In this document: in pieces, positions 17,047 through 26,322 of the stretch
Layout: every line of letters begins with the position of its first letter
Numbering within the stretch: the first letter of the stretch is position 1
Assembly (NCBI GenBank): GCA_023460715.1
Contig: JAEWPH010000155.1
Location: 1 to 40,246, forward strand
Direction: 5' to 3'
Source: Pseudomonadota bacterium
GTDB lineage: Bacteria > Pseudomonadota > Gammaproteobacteria > Burkholderiales > Burkholderiaceae_C
Length of the DNA: 40,246 nt
Program-made: the position numbers and the translations under genes
The notes under the pieces: model-generated
Databases searched by the model: none
What the model was told of the DNA's origin: nothing
Seen by the model: the letters and a program-made list of their open reading frames with translations, nothing else

Positions 17047-19896
17047 ATGACGACGACCGCCCGCAAGACCGACGCTGCCAGCGACAAGACTGCCGTGCCC
17101 CGCAAGGCCGACAAGGACCTGCCGCTGATCCAGGACATCCGGCTGCTGGGGCGCATTCTGGGCGACGTGATCCGGGAGCAGGAGGGCGTGGCCGCCTACG
17201 ACCTGGTGGAGCAGGTGCGCAAGCTGTCGGTGGCCTTCCGCCGCGATGCGGACCAGGACGCCGACAAGGCGCTCAAGAAGCTGCTCAAGGGCCTGACCGG
17301 CGACCAGACGGTGAGCGTGATCCGCGCCTTCACCTACTTCAGCCACCTGGCCAACCTGGCCGAGGACCGCCACCACATCCGCCGCCGCACGGTGCACGAG
17401 CGTGCCGGCAGCGCGCAGGAGGGCAGCATCGAAGTGGCCCTGGCGCGCCTGCGCTGGGCCGGCATCGCGCCCCGCACCGTGGCGCAGACGCTCGCCAAAA
17501 GCTACGTGGCGCCCGTGCTGACCGCCCACCCCACCGAGGTGCAGCGCAAGAGCATTCTGGATGCCGAGCGCGACATCGCCGAGCTGCTGGCCGAGCGCGA
17601 CGACCTGCAGGCGCGCGCCCAGCTCTACAACAGCGCCAAGGATGCGCTGACCCCCCGCGAGCTGGCCGCCAACGAGGCGCGGCTGCGCGCCCGCGTGGCG
17701 CAGCTGTGGCAGACGCGCCTGCTGCGCTATTCCAAGCTCACCGTGGCCGACGAGATCGAGAACGCGCTGTCGTACTACGAGTCGACCTTTCTCACCGAGA
17801 TCCCCAAGCTGTATGCCGACCTGGAGCGGGAGCTGGGCAGCCAGCCGGTGCCCAGCTTTTTGCGCATGGGCCAGTGGATCGGGGGCGACCGCGACGGCAA
17901 CCCCAACGTCAGCGCGGCCACGTTGTCTTTGGCCCTGGGCCGGCAGGCCGAGGTGGCGCTGCGCCACTACCTGACCGAAGTGCACTTTCTGGGCGGCGAA
18001 CTGTCGCTGTCGGCGCGGCTGGTGCAGGTCTCGCCCGAGATGCAGGCGCTGGCCGAGCGCTCGCCCGACCACAGCGAGCACCGCCAGGACGAGCCCTACC
18101 GCCGCGCGCTCACCGGCATCTATGCGCGCCTGGCGGCCACGCTGAAGAACCTGACCGGCGGCGACGCCGCCCGCCACGCCGTGGCGCCGCAGAACGCCTA
18201 CGCCACCGCGGAAGAGTTCCTGGCGGACCTGCGCGTGATCGAGGCCTCGCTGCGCTCCCACCGCGGCGCCCCGCTGGCCGCGGAGCGCCTGCACCCGCTG
18301 GTGCGTGCCGTGGAGGTGTTCGGCTTCCACCTCGCCACGGTGGATCTGCGCCAGAGTTCCGACCAGCACGAGCGCGTGATCGCCGAGCTGCTGGACACCG
18401 CCCGCATCGAGCCGGACTACGGCGCGCTGCCCGAGCCGGAACGCCGCTCGCTGCTGCTGCGCCTGCTGTCCGACGCCCGGCCGCTGCGCGTGGTGGGCGC
18501 CGACTATTCCGAGCACACCCGGGGCGAGATCGCCATCTTCGAGACGGCGCGCCTGATGCGCGAACGCTTCGGGCGGCAGGCCATCAGGCACTACATCATC
18601 AGCCACACCGAAACGGTGAGCGACCTGCTCGAAGTGCTGCTGCTGCAGAAGGAAGTGGGGCTGATGCACGGCACGCTGGACAGCGAATGCACGGCCGACC
18701 TGATCGTGGTGCCGCTGTTCGAGACCATCGAAGATCTGCGCAATGCCGCGCCCATCATGCGCGAGCTGTATGCGCTGCCGGGCTTCGCCGCCCTGGTGCG
18801 GGCCAGCGGGGCCGAGCAGGACATCATGCTGGGCTACAGCGACAGCAACAAGGACGGCGGCATCTTCACCAGCAACTGGGAGCTGTACCGCGCCGAGATC
18901 GCGCTGGTGGCGCTGTTCGACGAGATGAATGCGGCCCAGCCCGGCCCGGCCATCCAGCTGCGCATGTTCCACGGCCGCGGCGGCACGGTGGGCCGGGGCG
19001 GCGGCCCCAGCTACCAGGCCATCCTGGCGCAGCCGCCCGGCACCGTGCGCGGCCAGATCCGCCTGACGGAGCAGGGCGAGGTGATCGCGTCGAAATACGC
19101 CAACCCCGAGATCGGCCGGCGCAACCTGGAGACGCTGGTGGCCGCCACGCTGGAGGCCACGCTGCTGCAGCCCACCAAGCCCGCCACCAAGGCTTTCCTG
19201 GAAGCCGCGGCCGAGCTGTCGCAGGCCAGCATGTCGGCCTACCGCGCGCTGGTGTACGACACGCCGGGCTTCACCGACTATTTTTTCAGCGCGACGCCGA
19301 TCCGCGAGATCGCCGAGCTGAACATCGGCTCGCGCCCCGCCTCGCGCAAGGCCAGCCAGAAGATCGAGGACCTGCGCGCTATTCCCTGGGGTTTCAGCTG
19401 GGGCCAGTGCCGTCTCACGCTGCCGGGCTGGTACGGCTTCGGCGCCGCGGTGGAGGCCTTTGTCAAGGCGCCCGGGCGGGATCCGAAGGTGCAGCTGGCG
19501 CTGCTGCAGAAGATGTACCGGCAGTGGCCGTTCTTCCGCACGCTGCTGTCCAACATGGACATGGTGCTGGCCAAGAGCGACCTGGCGCTGGCTTCGCGCT
19601 ACAGCGAACTGGTGGCCGATGCGCGACTGCGCAAAAAGGTCTTCGGCGCCATCGAGGCGGAATGGCAGCGCACCAGCGATGCGCTCGCCCGCATCACGGG
19701 CGAGAAGCACCGGCTCACGCACAACACGGCGCTGGCGCGCTCCATCCGCCACCGTTTCCCCTACATCGACCCGCTGCACCACCTGCAGGTCGAGTTGGTG
19801 CGCCGCTGGCGCGCGGGGCAGGGCGACGACCGCGTACAGACGGGTATCCACATCTCCATCAACGGCATTGCCGCCGGCCTGCGCAACACCGGCTGA
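17047..19896 (+). CDS. ppc: Phosphoenolpyruvate carboxylase
   Basis: The 949-residue cytoplasmic enzyme carboxylates PEP to oxaloacetate, replenishing the TCA cycle. Catalytic motifs are all present: [11 protein letters not shown] with H161, [10 protein letters not shown] with K602, and [14 protein letters not shown] with R644, corresponding to E. coli H138, K546 and R587. The C-terminus [14 protein letters not shown] is the invariant PEPC end. The start at 17047 has AGGAGAG about nine bases upstream. An N-terminal extension of about 20 residues (Thr/Ala/Lys-rich) precedes the conserved region, making it longer than the E. coli protein. Confidence 0.97.
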   Translation: MTTTARKTDAASDKTAVPRKADKDLPLIQDIRLLGRILGDVIREQEGVAAYDLVEQVRKLSVAFRRDADQDADKALKKLLKGLTGDQTVSVIRAFTYFSHLANLAEDRHHIRRRTVHERAGSAQEGSIEVALARLRWAGIAPRTVAQTLAKSYVAPVLTAHPTEVQRKSILDAERDIAELLAERDDLQARAQLYNSAKDALTPRELAANEARLRARVAQLWQTRLLRYSKLTVADEIENALSYYESTFLTEIPKLYADLERELGSQPVPSFLRMGQWIGGDRDGNPNVSAATLSLALGRQAEVALRHYLTEVHFLGGELSLSARLVQVSPEMQALAERSPDHSEHRQDEPYRRALTGIYARLAATLKNLTGGDAARHAVAPQNAYATAEEFLADLRVIEASLRSHRGAPLAAERLHPLVRAVEVFGFHLATVDLRQSSDQHERVIAELLDTARIEPDYGALPEPERRSLLLRLLSDARPLRVVGADYSEHTRGEIAIFETARLMRERFGRQAIRHYIISHTETVSDLLEVLLLQKEVGLMHGTLDSECTADLIVVPLFETIEDLRNAAPIMRELYALPGFAALVRASGAEQDIMLGYSDSNKDGGIFTSNWELYRAEIALVALFDEMNAAQPGPAIQLRMFHGRGGTVGRGGGPSYQAILAQPPGTVRGQIRLTEQGEVIASKYANPEIGRRNLETLVAATLEATLLQPTKPATKAFLEAAAELSQASMSAYRALVYDTPGFTDYFFSATPIREIAELNIGSRPASRKASQKIEDLRAIPWGFSWGQCRLTLPGWYGFGAAVEAFVKAPGRDPKVQLALLQKMYRQWPFFRTLLSNMDMVLAKSDLALASRYSELVADARLRKKVFGAIEAEWQRTSDALARITGEKHRLTHNTALARSIRHRFPYIDPLHHLQVELVRRWRAGQGDDRVQTGIHISINGIAAGLRNTG

Positions 19897-20026
19897 CGGC
19901 CCGCCACATGCGCCCCGGTGGGGGCTCGGGCTCGGAACTTGCTGCCGGCATGGGTGCCGGCCAGCGGGGCGGGACAGGCGCCGCATGCCGCGGCGTCTTC
20001 AATGACAGGTGAACGGGATCGAGATC

Positions 20027-22246
20027 GTGGAAAACGGAATCGCGGGGCTGCTGCGGCGCCTCTGGGCGCAGGATGCGTTCGTGTACAGCCTGCGGGTGTT
20101 CGTGGCGCTCAGCGGCGCTATGGCGCTGTGCTGGTGGCTGGACCGGGTCCCGCTGGTCATTCCCCTCTTTCTGGGCATCATCGCCAGCGCGCTGGCCGAG
20201 ACCGACGACAGCTGGCGCGGCCGGCTGCGCGCGCTACTGGTCACCCTCGCGTGCTTCGCCACGGCCGCGTTCTCCGTGAAGGCGCTGCTGCCGTGGCCGG
20301 AGTGGTTCGTCGCCGGGCTGGCGCTGTCCACCTTCGGCTTCACCATGCTCGGGGCGCTCGGCGAGCGCTACCGGGCCATCGCCTCCGCCACGGTCATCCT
20401 GGCGCTGTACACCGCCATCAGCGTGGCGCCTGGCGCTGCGCACGCGGCGGGCGGTGCCTGGTGGCACACGCCCGCCCTGCTGCTGGCGGGCGCGGCCTGG
20501 TACGGCCTGCTGTCGCTGGCCTGGTGCGCCGCCTTCCCGCACCAGGCCGTGCGGCAGAACCTGGCGCGGCTGTACGGCCAGATGGGCGTGTATCTGCGGC
20601 TCAAGGCCGGCATGTTCGAGCCGGTGCGTGCCATCGACGTGGAGCGCCGCCGCCTGGCGCTGGCGCAGACCAACGGCAAGGTCGTGGCGGCGCTCAACAC
20701 CACCAAGGAAAGCCTGTTCAGCCGCCTGGGCCGCCACGCGCCCGAAGGCCGCATGCTGCGCCACCTGAACCTGTACTTCATCGCGCAGGACATCCACGAG
20801 CGGGCCAGCTCCTCGCACTACCACTACAACGACTGGGCCGATGTGCTGTTCCACAGCGACGTGCTGTACCGCTGCCAGCGCGTGCTCAAGCTGCAGGGCG
20901 TGGCCTGCACGCAGCTGGCCGAGGCGCTGCAGCTGCACCGGCCCTTCGTGCAGGGCGACGAGGGCCAGCGCGCCATGGCCGACCTGCACGATTCCATCGC
21001 CTACCTGGAGCGCCAGGAGCAGCCCGTCTGGCGCAGGCCCCTGCGCTCCTTGCGCGCGCTGGCGCGCAACCTGGCCACGCTGGATGCGCAGCTGCAGGCC
21101 GCAGCGCACCCCGAAGGAGGGGAGCGGCCCGGCGATACCAGCCTGCTCGACCGCACGCCCCGTTCGCTGGCCGACGCCTGGGCCCGCGTCAGGGCGCAGT
21201 TGCACACCCGCTCGCCGCTGCTGCGCCACGCCGTGCGGCTGTCGCTGGCCCTGGCCGTGGGCTATGCGGCCATGCAGGTGACCGATCCGGCGCACGGCTA
21301 CTGGATCCTGCTGGCCACGCTGTTCGTGTGCCAGCCCACCTACGGCGCCACGCTGTCCAAGGTGACGCAACGCATCGCCGGCACCGCCATCGGCCTGGTG
21401 GCGGGCTGGGCGCTGCTGCGGCTGTTTCCCAGCCTGCACCTGCAGGCACTGTTAGCGGTGGCCTCGGGCGTGCTGTTCTTCGTCACGCGCACCACGCGCT
21501 ACATGACGGCCACGGCGGCCATCACGCTGCTGGTGCTGATGTGCTTCAACCAGAGCACGGGCGATGGCTATGCGCTGATCTGGCCGCGGCTGCTGGACAC
21601 GCTGCTCGGCAGCGCGATCGCGGCGGCGGCGATGTTCCTGGTGCTGCCCGACTGGCAGGGCCGCCGGCTGGCCGCAGTGGCCGCGCAGGCGGTGCTCACC
21701 AACGCGCTGTACCTGCGCGAGATCATGACCCAGTACGCCACGGGCAAGGTGGACGATCTGGATTACCGCCTGGCGCGGCGCACCGCACACAACGCCGATG
21801 CGGCCCTGTCCACCACGCTGTCGCACATGCTGCAGGAACCGCGCTGGGTGCGCCGCCATGCGCGCCCCGGCATGCAGATGCTGGTGCTGTCGCACACGCT
21901 GCTGAACTATCTGTCGGCCCTGGGGGCGCACCGCGACCGCCTGGCGGCGGATGACAACGACCCGCTGGTGATGCGGGCGGCCGACCATGCGGCGCAGCAG
22001 ATCGAGGGCATTGCACTGGCGCTGCAGGGGCGGGCGCCGCTGCCCGCAGGGGATGACGGCGCCTCCGACGCCATGGCGCAGGCGCTGGAGCGGGCGCTGG
22101 AAGAGGCGGCCGGTACCCAGGGCGACACCCTGCGGTTGCTGCAGACCCAGCTGGCATTGGTCTGCCGGCAGATCACGCCGCTGCGCGCCATGGCGCAGCA
22201 GCTGCTGGCGGGCACGCCGCGGGAGCCGGACACAGGCGCCGCTTGA
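20027..22246 (+). CDS. yccS: YccS-like FUSC-family inner-membrane protein
   Basis: The protein is about 739 residues with two membrane blocks: the first at about 20-170 (LRVFVALSGAMALCWWL, IPLFLGIIASALAETDDSW, LGALGERYRAIASATVILAL) and the second at about 400-510 (LSLALAVGYAAMQVTDPAHG, YWILLATLFVCQPTYGATL, ITLLVLMCFNQSTGDGYAL). A large helical cytoplasmic domain follows each. This order, and the ETDDSWRGRLRALLVTL segment, match E. coli YccS (FUSC family, related to aromatic-acid efflux AaeB). The transported substrate is unknown. No ATG fits the start: GTG at 20027 gives a YccS-like N-terminus, and GTG at 20009 would add six residues. It is 130 bases after ppc on the same strand. Confidence 0.85.
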   Translation: MENGIAGLLRRLWAQDAFVYSLRVFVALSGAMALCWWLDRVPLVIPLFLGIIASALAETDDSWRGRLRALLVTLACFATAAFSVKALLPWPEWFVAGLALSTFGFTMLGALGERYRAIASATVILALYTAISVAPGAAHAAGGAWWHTPALLLAGAAWYGLLSLAWCAAFPHQAVRQNLARLYGQMGVYLRLKAGMFEPVRAIDVERRRLALAQTNGKVVAALNTTKESLFSRLGRHAPEGRMLRHLNLYFIAQDIHERASSSHYHYNDWADVLFHSDVLYRCQRVLKLQGVACTQLAEALQLHRPFVQGDEGQRAMADLHDSIAYLERQEQPVWRRPLRSLRALARNLATLDAQLQAAAHPEGGERPGDTSLLDRTPRSLADAWARVRAQLHTRSPLLRHAVRLSLALAVGYAAMQVTDPAHGYWILLATLFVCQPTYGATLSKVTQRIAGTAIGLVAGWALLRLFPSLHLQALLAVASGVLFFVTRTTRYMTATAAITLLVLMCFNQSTGDGYALIWPRLLDTLLGSAIAAAAMFLVLPDWQGRRLAAVAAQAVLTNALYLREIMTQYATGKVDDLDYRLARRTAHNADAALSTTLSHMLQEPRWVRRHARPGMQMLVLSHTLLNYLSALGAHRDRLAADDNDPLVMRAADHAAQQIEGIALALQGRAPLPAGDDGASDAMAQALERALEEAAGTQGDTLRLLQTQLALVCRQITPLRAMAQQLLAGTPREPDTGAA

Positions 22247-22337
22247 ACGCGGCGAGGCCCGGTCCTGGGCCGGTGCCTGGGGTGGAACTTTCGCTTTTCT
22301 GGGCTGCGCTTTACCCGCGTGCCCCGCCGCGGCGCTC

Positions 22338-22355
22338 AGGGCCTGAACAGGCCCT
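22338..22355. other. Hairpin at the convergent yccS / AI-2E permease junction
   Basis: AGGGCCTG (22338-22345) and CAGGCCCT (22348-22355) form a perfect 8-bp stem with a two-base loop, overlapping the stop codon of the AI-2E gene. There is no T-run, so termination here would not be canonical. Confidence 0.4.
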
Positions 22356-23682
22356 AGTCGCCCAGCAGTTCGCCCACCACGCGCAGGTCGTCCACCCGGT
22401 CGCACACGGCCTTCACCGCCATCATCACGGGAATGCCCAGCAGCAGGCCCCACAGGCCCCACAGCCAGCCCCACACCAGCACGCTCACGAAGACTGCGAC
22501 GGGGCTCATGCGGCTGGTGCGGCTGGTCAGCCAGGGCGTGATGAGGTTGCCGACGATGGTGTGGATCACCAGCGAGGCACCGCCGATGGCCAGCGCCATG
22601 TCCACCGTGCCGAACTGCAGGAAGGCCACCAGCGCCGAAGCCCCCGTCACCACCACCGAGCCGATGTAGGGCGCGAGGTTGAGCACCCCGGCCACCACGC
22701 CCCAGACGGCGGCGTTCTCCAGCCCCAGCGCGGCATACGCCAGGCCCGTGGCGATGCCCACCAGCACGCTGGTGAACACCTGCACGAGCAGGTAGCGCTG
22801 GACCTGGCCGGAGATGTCGTCCAGCACCTCCATGGTGATCTTGCGCCGCTCCAGGCTCGTGCCGGCGATGCGCATCAGCTTGCGCCGGAAGAGGTTGCCC
22901 GAGGCCAGCGAGAAGAAGGTCAGGAAGATCACCACCGTGAGCTGCCCGACCGCCGACATCAGCCCCACCGTGCCGCTCCAGACATAGTCGCGGATGTTGA
23001 ACGGAGGCCGTTCGATCACCACGCGCTGCACGCCGCGGCGCGTTTGCGGCGGAATGCTCTGCGTGGCTGCTTCTTCGATCTGGGTGGCCGCCTTCTGCAT
23101 GGTGTCCAGCGGGCTGGGGCCGCGCATGTGCGGGCGCATGGCGTCGCGCACCTTGCGGGCGGCCACGGGCACGGAATCCACCAGCTCCGCCGCGCCATCG
23201 CTGAGATACCACGCCGCCCCGCCGATGCTGGTGACGATGGTGATCAAGAGCAGGCCTGCCGCCAGCCAGCGTGGCAAGTGCCAGCGGTGCAGGAAACCAA
23301 CGGCGGGCTGCAGGGCGATGGTGAGCAGCAAACTCAGCATCAGCGGAATGAACACGGCGCTGGCCCAGTGCAGCAGCGTGACCGCGGCGAACAGCGTCAG
23401 CAGCCCGAGAGAGACGCTGCGCACATCCACCGGCATGTGCAGGAGCACGCGCGGCTGGGACGGATCGCCAGACAGCGGCAGTACCGTGGCCGTCGCCTCC
23501 ACAGCAGAGGCGGCAGCGGCGGGTTGCGCCGGAGGTGGGGCTGGCGGCGGAGGTGCGACCGGTGGCGGTGCAGGCGGAGAAGCCGCGTCGGCAGCCTCGG
23601 CCGCGTCGGACGGCGGTGGTGGAGGCGCCTCGGCAGGGGGAGGCTCGGGCGTGGGCGCTGGCGGCGAGGGCATTTCTGGCAT
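22354..23682 (-). CDS. AI-2E family (TqsA/PerM-like) transporter with proline-rich N-terminal extension
   Basis: The 442-residue protein has, from about residue 85 on, the typical AI-2E permease architecture: paired helices (VSLGLLTLFAAVTLLHWA, FIPLMLSLLLTIALQPAVGF, WLAAGLLLITIVTSIGGAAW), a soluble segment with amphipathic helices, then a C-terminal group including GVVAGVLNLAPYIGSVVVTG and WGLWGLLLGIPVMMAVKAV. The family exports small solutes; AI-2 itself is only one proposed substrate, and others act as sodium/proton antiporters. Unusual is residues 1-58, almost entirely Pro, Ala, Ser and Glu (PPPAEAPPPPPSDAAEAAD), likely disordered and cytoplasmic. Start at 23682. Convergent with yccS. Confidence 0.87.
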   Translation of the reverse strand: MPEMPSPPAPTPEPPPAEAPPPPPSDAAEAADAASPPAPPPVAPPPPAPPPAQPAAAASAVEATATVLPLSGDPSQPRVLLHMPVDVRSVSLGLLTLFAAVTLLHWASAVFIPLMLSLLLTIALQPAVGFLHRWHLPRWLAAGLLLITIVTSIGGAAWYLSDGAAELVDSVPVAARKVRDAMRPHMRGPSPLDTMQKAATQIEEAATQSIPPQTRRGVQRVVIERPPFNIRDYVWSGTVGLMSAVGQLTVVIFLTFFSLASGNLFRRKLMRIAGTSLERRKITMEVLDDISGQVQRYLLVQVFTSVLVGIATGLAYAALGLENAAVWGVVAGVLNLAPYIGSVVVTGASALVAFLQFGTVDMALAIGGASLVIHTIVGNLITPWLTSRTSRMSPVAVFVSVLVWGWLWGLWGLLLGIPVMMAVKAVCDRVDDLRVVGELLGD

Positions 23683-23997
23683 GCGCGGATTGTGCCGCTG
23701 CCGCAGCCCTCTGCCACGTAGGCGGGCTCCTCAGGCGCACGGGTGGGCGCAGCGGGCATGGCCGGCGCTGCAGGCCGGGCACATTCCGCGAAGCGTATTG
23801 AGTGAAATCGGCCGCCAGGCCAATGGATATCAGTGCAAGGCGCTATGATTTTTGATGAATGGCGGCCGCCACGGTGCGCCCGGCGGGCGGTGCCCCGTCC
23901 CGCAATCGCCAAGCTGCACCCCGAAAGGCCTGCTGTTCGGCCGATGCGCGTGGCGCCATCCGCTTAGCATCCGCGCATGCCATCGGAGGAAAAGCGC
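23683..23997. other. Divergent intergenic region, no gene
   Basis: This is the promoter region for the AI-2E permease (minus) and the lipoprotein pair (plus). Frames crossing it are not protein-like. The only regulatory hint is a CGAAAGGC-N10-GCCGATGC pattern at 23922-23947, a poor match to a flagellar sigma28 promoter. Confidence 0.35.
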
Positions 23998-24660
23998 GTG
24001 CGCACCATCACATACCGGTCCCTGGGACCGCTGGCCGCCTGGGGCGCGCTGGTTCTGGCGGCGGGTTGCACTGCATCGGCTCCCGACCTGCCCCGCGAAG
24101 AAGCCCATGCGCCGTCGGCGCAGAAGACCGTGCGGGCGGTGCATCACTGGGACGTGATGGCCGACGACGTGGCCGCGCATGTGGCCGACCGGCTGCGCCT
24201 GTGGCCGGCCGGCGAGCACCCCATCCATGTGGCCGTGGGCCCCGACGCGTCCGACTTCAACCTCGGCTTCCGCCAGCTGCTGGTCACCCATCTGGTGGAG
24301 CGCGGCGTGACGGTGTCATCCGAGCCGACGGCCGCCGCGCAACTGGCGGTGAGCACCCAGATCGTCCAGCACCGCGCGGGCGCGCCCCTCACGTCCAGCG
24401 GCGCGCGGCTTTCGCCGCAGGTGGTCGTGGTGCGCAACCCTGCCGGCTACGCCCCCGTACCCGCCGCGGCGCTGGTGGATGCCGGCCCCATGCGCACCGA
24501 GATCCTGGTCACCACCTCGCTGGAGCGCGACCAGCGGTTCCTGGTGCGCACCTCGGCCGTCTACACCATTGCGCAGGACGATGCGGCGCTCTACCAGGCG
24601 CGCATCCCGCTGCCGCTGCCCGCGCCTACGCCGGTCAAGACCTGGACGGTGACGCCATGA
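23998..24660 (+). CDS. Putative lipoprotein upstream of FlgO-like gene
   Basis: The protein is about 220 residues with a lipoprotein signal peptide: basic start, hydrophobic LGPLAAWGALVLAAGC and lipid-bearing C24. The mature part is soluble, with WDVMADDVAAHVADRL, HPIHVAVGPDASDFNLGFRQ, LLVTHLVERGVTVS and a final Pro-rich end. The N-terminal half of the mature region resembles the beta-alpha layout of FlgO-type domains (a conserved short strand, then a helix, then ERGV). The GTG start at 23998 is chosen because GGAGGA lies just upstream and it gives a compact signal peptide; an ATG at 23977 would add seven residues. Its TGA overlaps the next ATG (ATGA), so the two are co-translated. Function is unknown; a flagellar or envelope role is inferred from the partner gene and nearby flhDC. 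Confidence 0.75.
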   Translation: MRTITYRSLGPLAAWGALVLAAGCTASAPDLPREEAHAPSAQKTVRAVHHWDVMADDVAAHVADRLRLWPAGEHPIHVAVGPDASDFNLGFRQLLVTHLVERGVTVSSEPTAAAQLAVSTQIVQHRAGAPLTSSGARLSPQVVVVRNPAGYAPVPAAALVDAGPMRTEILVTTSLERDQRFLVRTSAVYTIAQDDAALYQARIPLPLPAPTPVKTWTVTP

Positions 24661-25226
24661 CCGCGGCACCCGCCCCCGCTTGCTCGGTCCAAAGCCGCCG
24701 CGCTGCGCTGGCTGCGCTGCTGGCCGCCGCGGCCGCCGGCGCCACTGGCTGCGCGCGCTACTACTACGGCCCGCCCCTGGGCAGTGGCCCGGTCGATCTG
24801 GTGGAGAGCAGCTACCAGGCCGCGGACGCGCTGCTGCAGGGCCCGCCGCTCGATCCGTCGCTGCCCGTGCTGGTCGCCACGGTCGTGAACGCGGACCGGC
24901 TGTCCGAATCGACGCGGCTGGGCCGGCTGATCTCGGAGCAGGTCGCCGGCCGCCTGGCCCAGCGCGGCGTGCGCGTGACCGAGCTGCGCCTGCGCGAGAC
25001 GCTGGCCATGCGGCCCGGCCAGGGCGAACTGCTACTGTCGCGCGACGTGCGCGAGGTGAGCCAGGCCCAGTCCGCCCAGGCCGTGGTGGTGGGAACGTAT
25101 GCAGCTTCTTCCCAGGCGGTGTATGTGAGCTTGAAATTGGTCAACCCGCTGGGCAACGCCGTGGTGGCGGCCTACGACTACAGCCTGCCCATGGATGCGG
25201 GCCTGCGCGGGCTGTTGGCCAACTGA
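24657..25226 (+). CDS. FlgO-family outer-membrane lipoprotein
   Basis: The 189-residue product has a signal sequence with lipobox GATGC (C32) after SRRAALAALLAAAAAG, then a FlgO domain: LVESSYQAADALL, PSLPVLVATVVNADRL, STRLGRLISEQVAGRLAQRG, VRVTELRLRETLAM, GELLLSRDVREV, AVVVGTYAASSQAVYVSLKL and AAYDYSLPMD. FlgO in Vibrio is an outer-membrane lipoprotein needed for stable flagellar assembly. The family call rests on this motif series; the flagellar role here is inferred and supported by the convergent flhDC. Two Arg (RR) before the hydrophobic core are noted but this is not a convincing Tat motif. It overlaps the upstream lipoprotein by four bases. Confidence 0.82.
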   Translation: MTAAPAPACSVQSRRAALAALLAAAAAGATGCARYYYGPPLGSGPVDLVESSYQAADALLQGPPLDPSLPVLVATVVNADRLSESTRLGRLISEQVAGRLAQRGVRVTELRLRETLAMRPGQGELLLSRDVREVSQAQSAQAVVVGTYAASSQAVYVSLKLVNPLGNAVVAAYDYSLPMDAGLRGLLAN

Positions 25227-25282
25227 CGGCGCCGCGTCGTCCCCATTGCGCGCGGTTCACAAGGCCAGGCGTGCCCCAAAGC

Positions 25283-25305
25283 AAAAGCCCGGACGAGGCC
25301 GGGCT
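25283..25305 (-). terminator. Terminator-like hairpin downstream of flhDC
   Basis: AGCCCGG (25286-25292) pairs with CCGGGCT (25299-25305). On the minus strand the stem is followed by TTTT (A25283-A25286), so it fits as the end of flhDC transcription, about 90 bases after flhC and beyond repeat R4. Confidence 0.6.
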
Positions 25306-25328
25306 GCAGCGGTTGTAAATCGCTATGC

Positions 25329-25392
25329 GCTATTGATTTTGTAGCTGCAGGCGCTCTTCCTGAAAGCGCTGCAGGCCAAAAACACCCTAAAT
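25329..25392. repeat. Comamonadaceae-type intergenic repeat, copy R4
   Basis: GCTATTGATTTTGTAGCT, then GCAGGCGCT...AGCGCTGC around TTCCTGAA, then AGGCCAAAAAC and CTAAAT. Alignment with R1 is clear across the whole 64 bases. It is placed between the flhC stop and its terminator. Confidence 0.75.
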
Positions 25393-25394
25393 GA

Positions 25395-25934
25395 TCAGTG
25401 CAGCATCAGCGCGCCAGCGCTCTTGCTCTTGCCGGCGCGGGCGGGCGGGTTGCACAGGCCGCAGGTGAAGTGGCGGTTCTCGTACAGCTCGGTCACGAAC
25501 TGACCGGTGCACTGCGAGCACTTGGTGCGCGTCAGCATGCCGGCGTCCACGAACTTCACCAGGCGCCAAGCGCGGGTGAAGGACAGCAGGGGCTCGATCT
25601 CGGCGGCAGCGACCTGCTCGTTGTACAGCCGGTAGGCCTTGGTCAGCAGTTCCACCGAATCCAGGTCCACGCCCTTGGACAGGTACTCGTAGATGTTCAG
25701 GAACAGCGAGCTGTGGATGTTTTCCTGCCAGGTCAGGAACCAGTCGGTCGAGAAGGGCAACTGTCCCTTGGACGGCGACTTGCCGGCGATCTCCTTGTAC
25801 AGCCGGATCAGGCGCTCGTACGACAGCGTGGTCTCCGACTCCAGCACCTGCATTCGGGCGCCCATCTCGATCAGCATGGCGGCGCGTTCGATCTGCTTGG
25901 ATTCGTTGAGAACGCTCTTGACGGGTGCGGACAT
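25395..25934 (-). CDS. flhC: Flagellar transcriptional activator FlhC
   Basis: The 179-residue product partners FlhD in the FlhD4C2 complex that activates class II flagellar genes with sigma70. The structural zinc site is complete: C139 and C142 (TKCSQC), C158 and C161 (TCGLC), matching E. coli C137, C140, C157 and C160. Other family segments are ERAAMLIEMGARMQVLE, YERLIRLYKEIAGKSP, KGQLPFSTDWFLTWQENIHS and YLSKGVDLDSVELLTKAYRL. Start at 25934, 58 bases after flhD. Confidence 0.96.
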   Translation of the reverse strand: MSAPVKSVLNESKQIERAAMLIEMGARMQVLESETTLSYERLIRLYKEIAGKSPSKGQLPFSTDWFLTWQENIHSSLFLNIYEYLSKGVDLDSVELLTKAYRLYNEQVAAAEIEPLLSFTRAWRLVKFVDAGMLTRTKCSQCTGQFVTELYENRHFTCGLCNPPARAGKSKSAGALMLH

Positions 25935-25992
25935 GGCGGGCTTTCGGAAAGGAAGAAGGGGTGGGACGGCTGCGTGCGTCAGCGACGCAGGC

Positions 25993-26322
25993 TCAGAGCA
26001 CTTCGGAGACGCGGCTGGCCATCAGAATGTTGGCGTGCAGCGTGTTCGTGGCTTCGTTGATCGCCTTCTTCGGCGTGTTGTGGTTGGTCAGCAGGCTCCA
26101 CACCAGGTTGTCATCCACGCGGAAGCTGCACAGCAGCGTGTTGCGGGAGGCCAGCTTGAGCACCTGTGCTGCCGACAGGCTTGCCAGGATGTCGGCAGCC
26201 TCTTCGTTCAGACCCAGACGGAACACAGCTTCCGCCTTGTCCTGGCGGATCAGGGTCTGGGCCAGCATCAGGTAAGTGAGGTTGGCTTCGCGGATTTCAG
26301 CGAGAAGTTGTTCGGAGGTCAT
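25993..26322 (-). CDS. flhD: Flagellar transcriptional activator FlhD
   Basis: The 109-residue product matches FlhD throughout: IREANLTYLMLAQTLIRQDK, EAVFRLGLNEEAADILASLS, QVLKLASRNTLLCSFRVDD. C65 corresponds to the Cys that links the FlhD dimer in E. coli. The start at 26322 has AAAGGA upstream (GGAAAGGATTGACC); an in-frame extension to 26409 is not protein-like. flhD lies first in the flhDC operon. The upstream intergenic region is over 400 bases long, typical for this heavily regulated operon, and carries the inverted repeat at 26465-26483. Confidence 0.96.
   Translation of the reverse strand: MTSEQLLAEIREANLTYLMLAQTLIRQDKAEAVFRLGLNEEAADILASLSAAQVLKLASRNTLLCSFRVDDNLVWSLLTNHNTPKKAINEATNTLHANILMASRVSEVL

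Noticed and set aside
16918..19986. Uninterrupted 1022-codon minus-strand frame opposite ppc
   Set aside because: Antisense shadow of an intact PEP carboxylase; composition and lack of motifs mark it as an artefact of GC bias.
23922..23947. Possible sigma28 flagellar promoter before the lipoprotein pair
   Set aside because: The -10 part GCCGAT is fair but the -35 part CGAAAGGC and spacing deviate from TAAAGTTT-N11-GCCGATAA; not strong enough to annotate.
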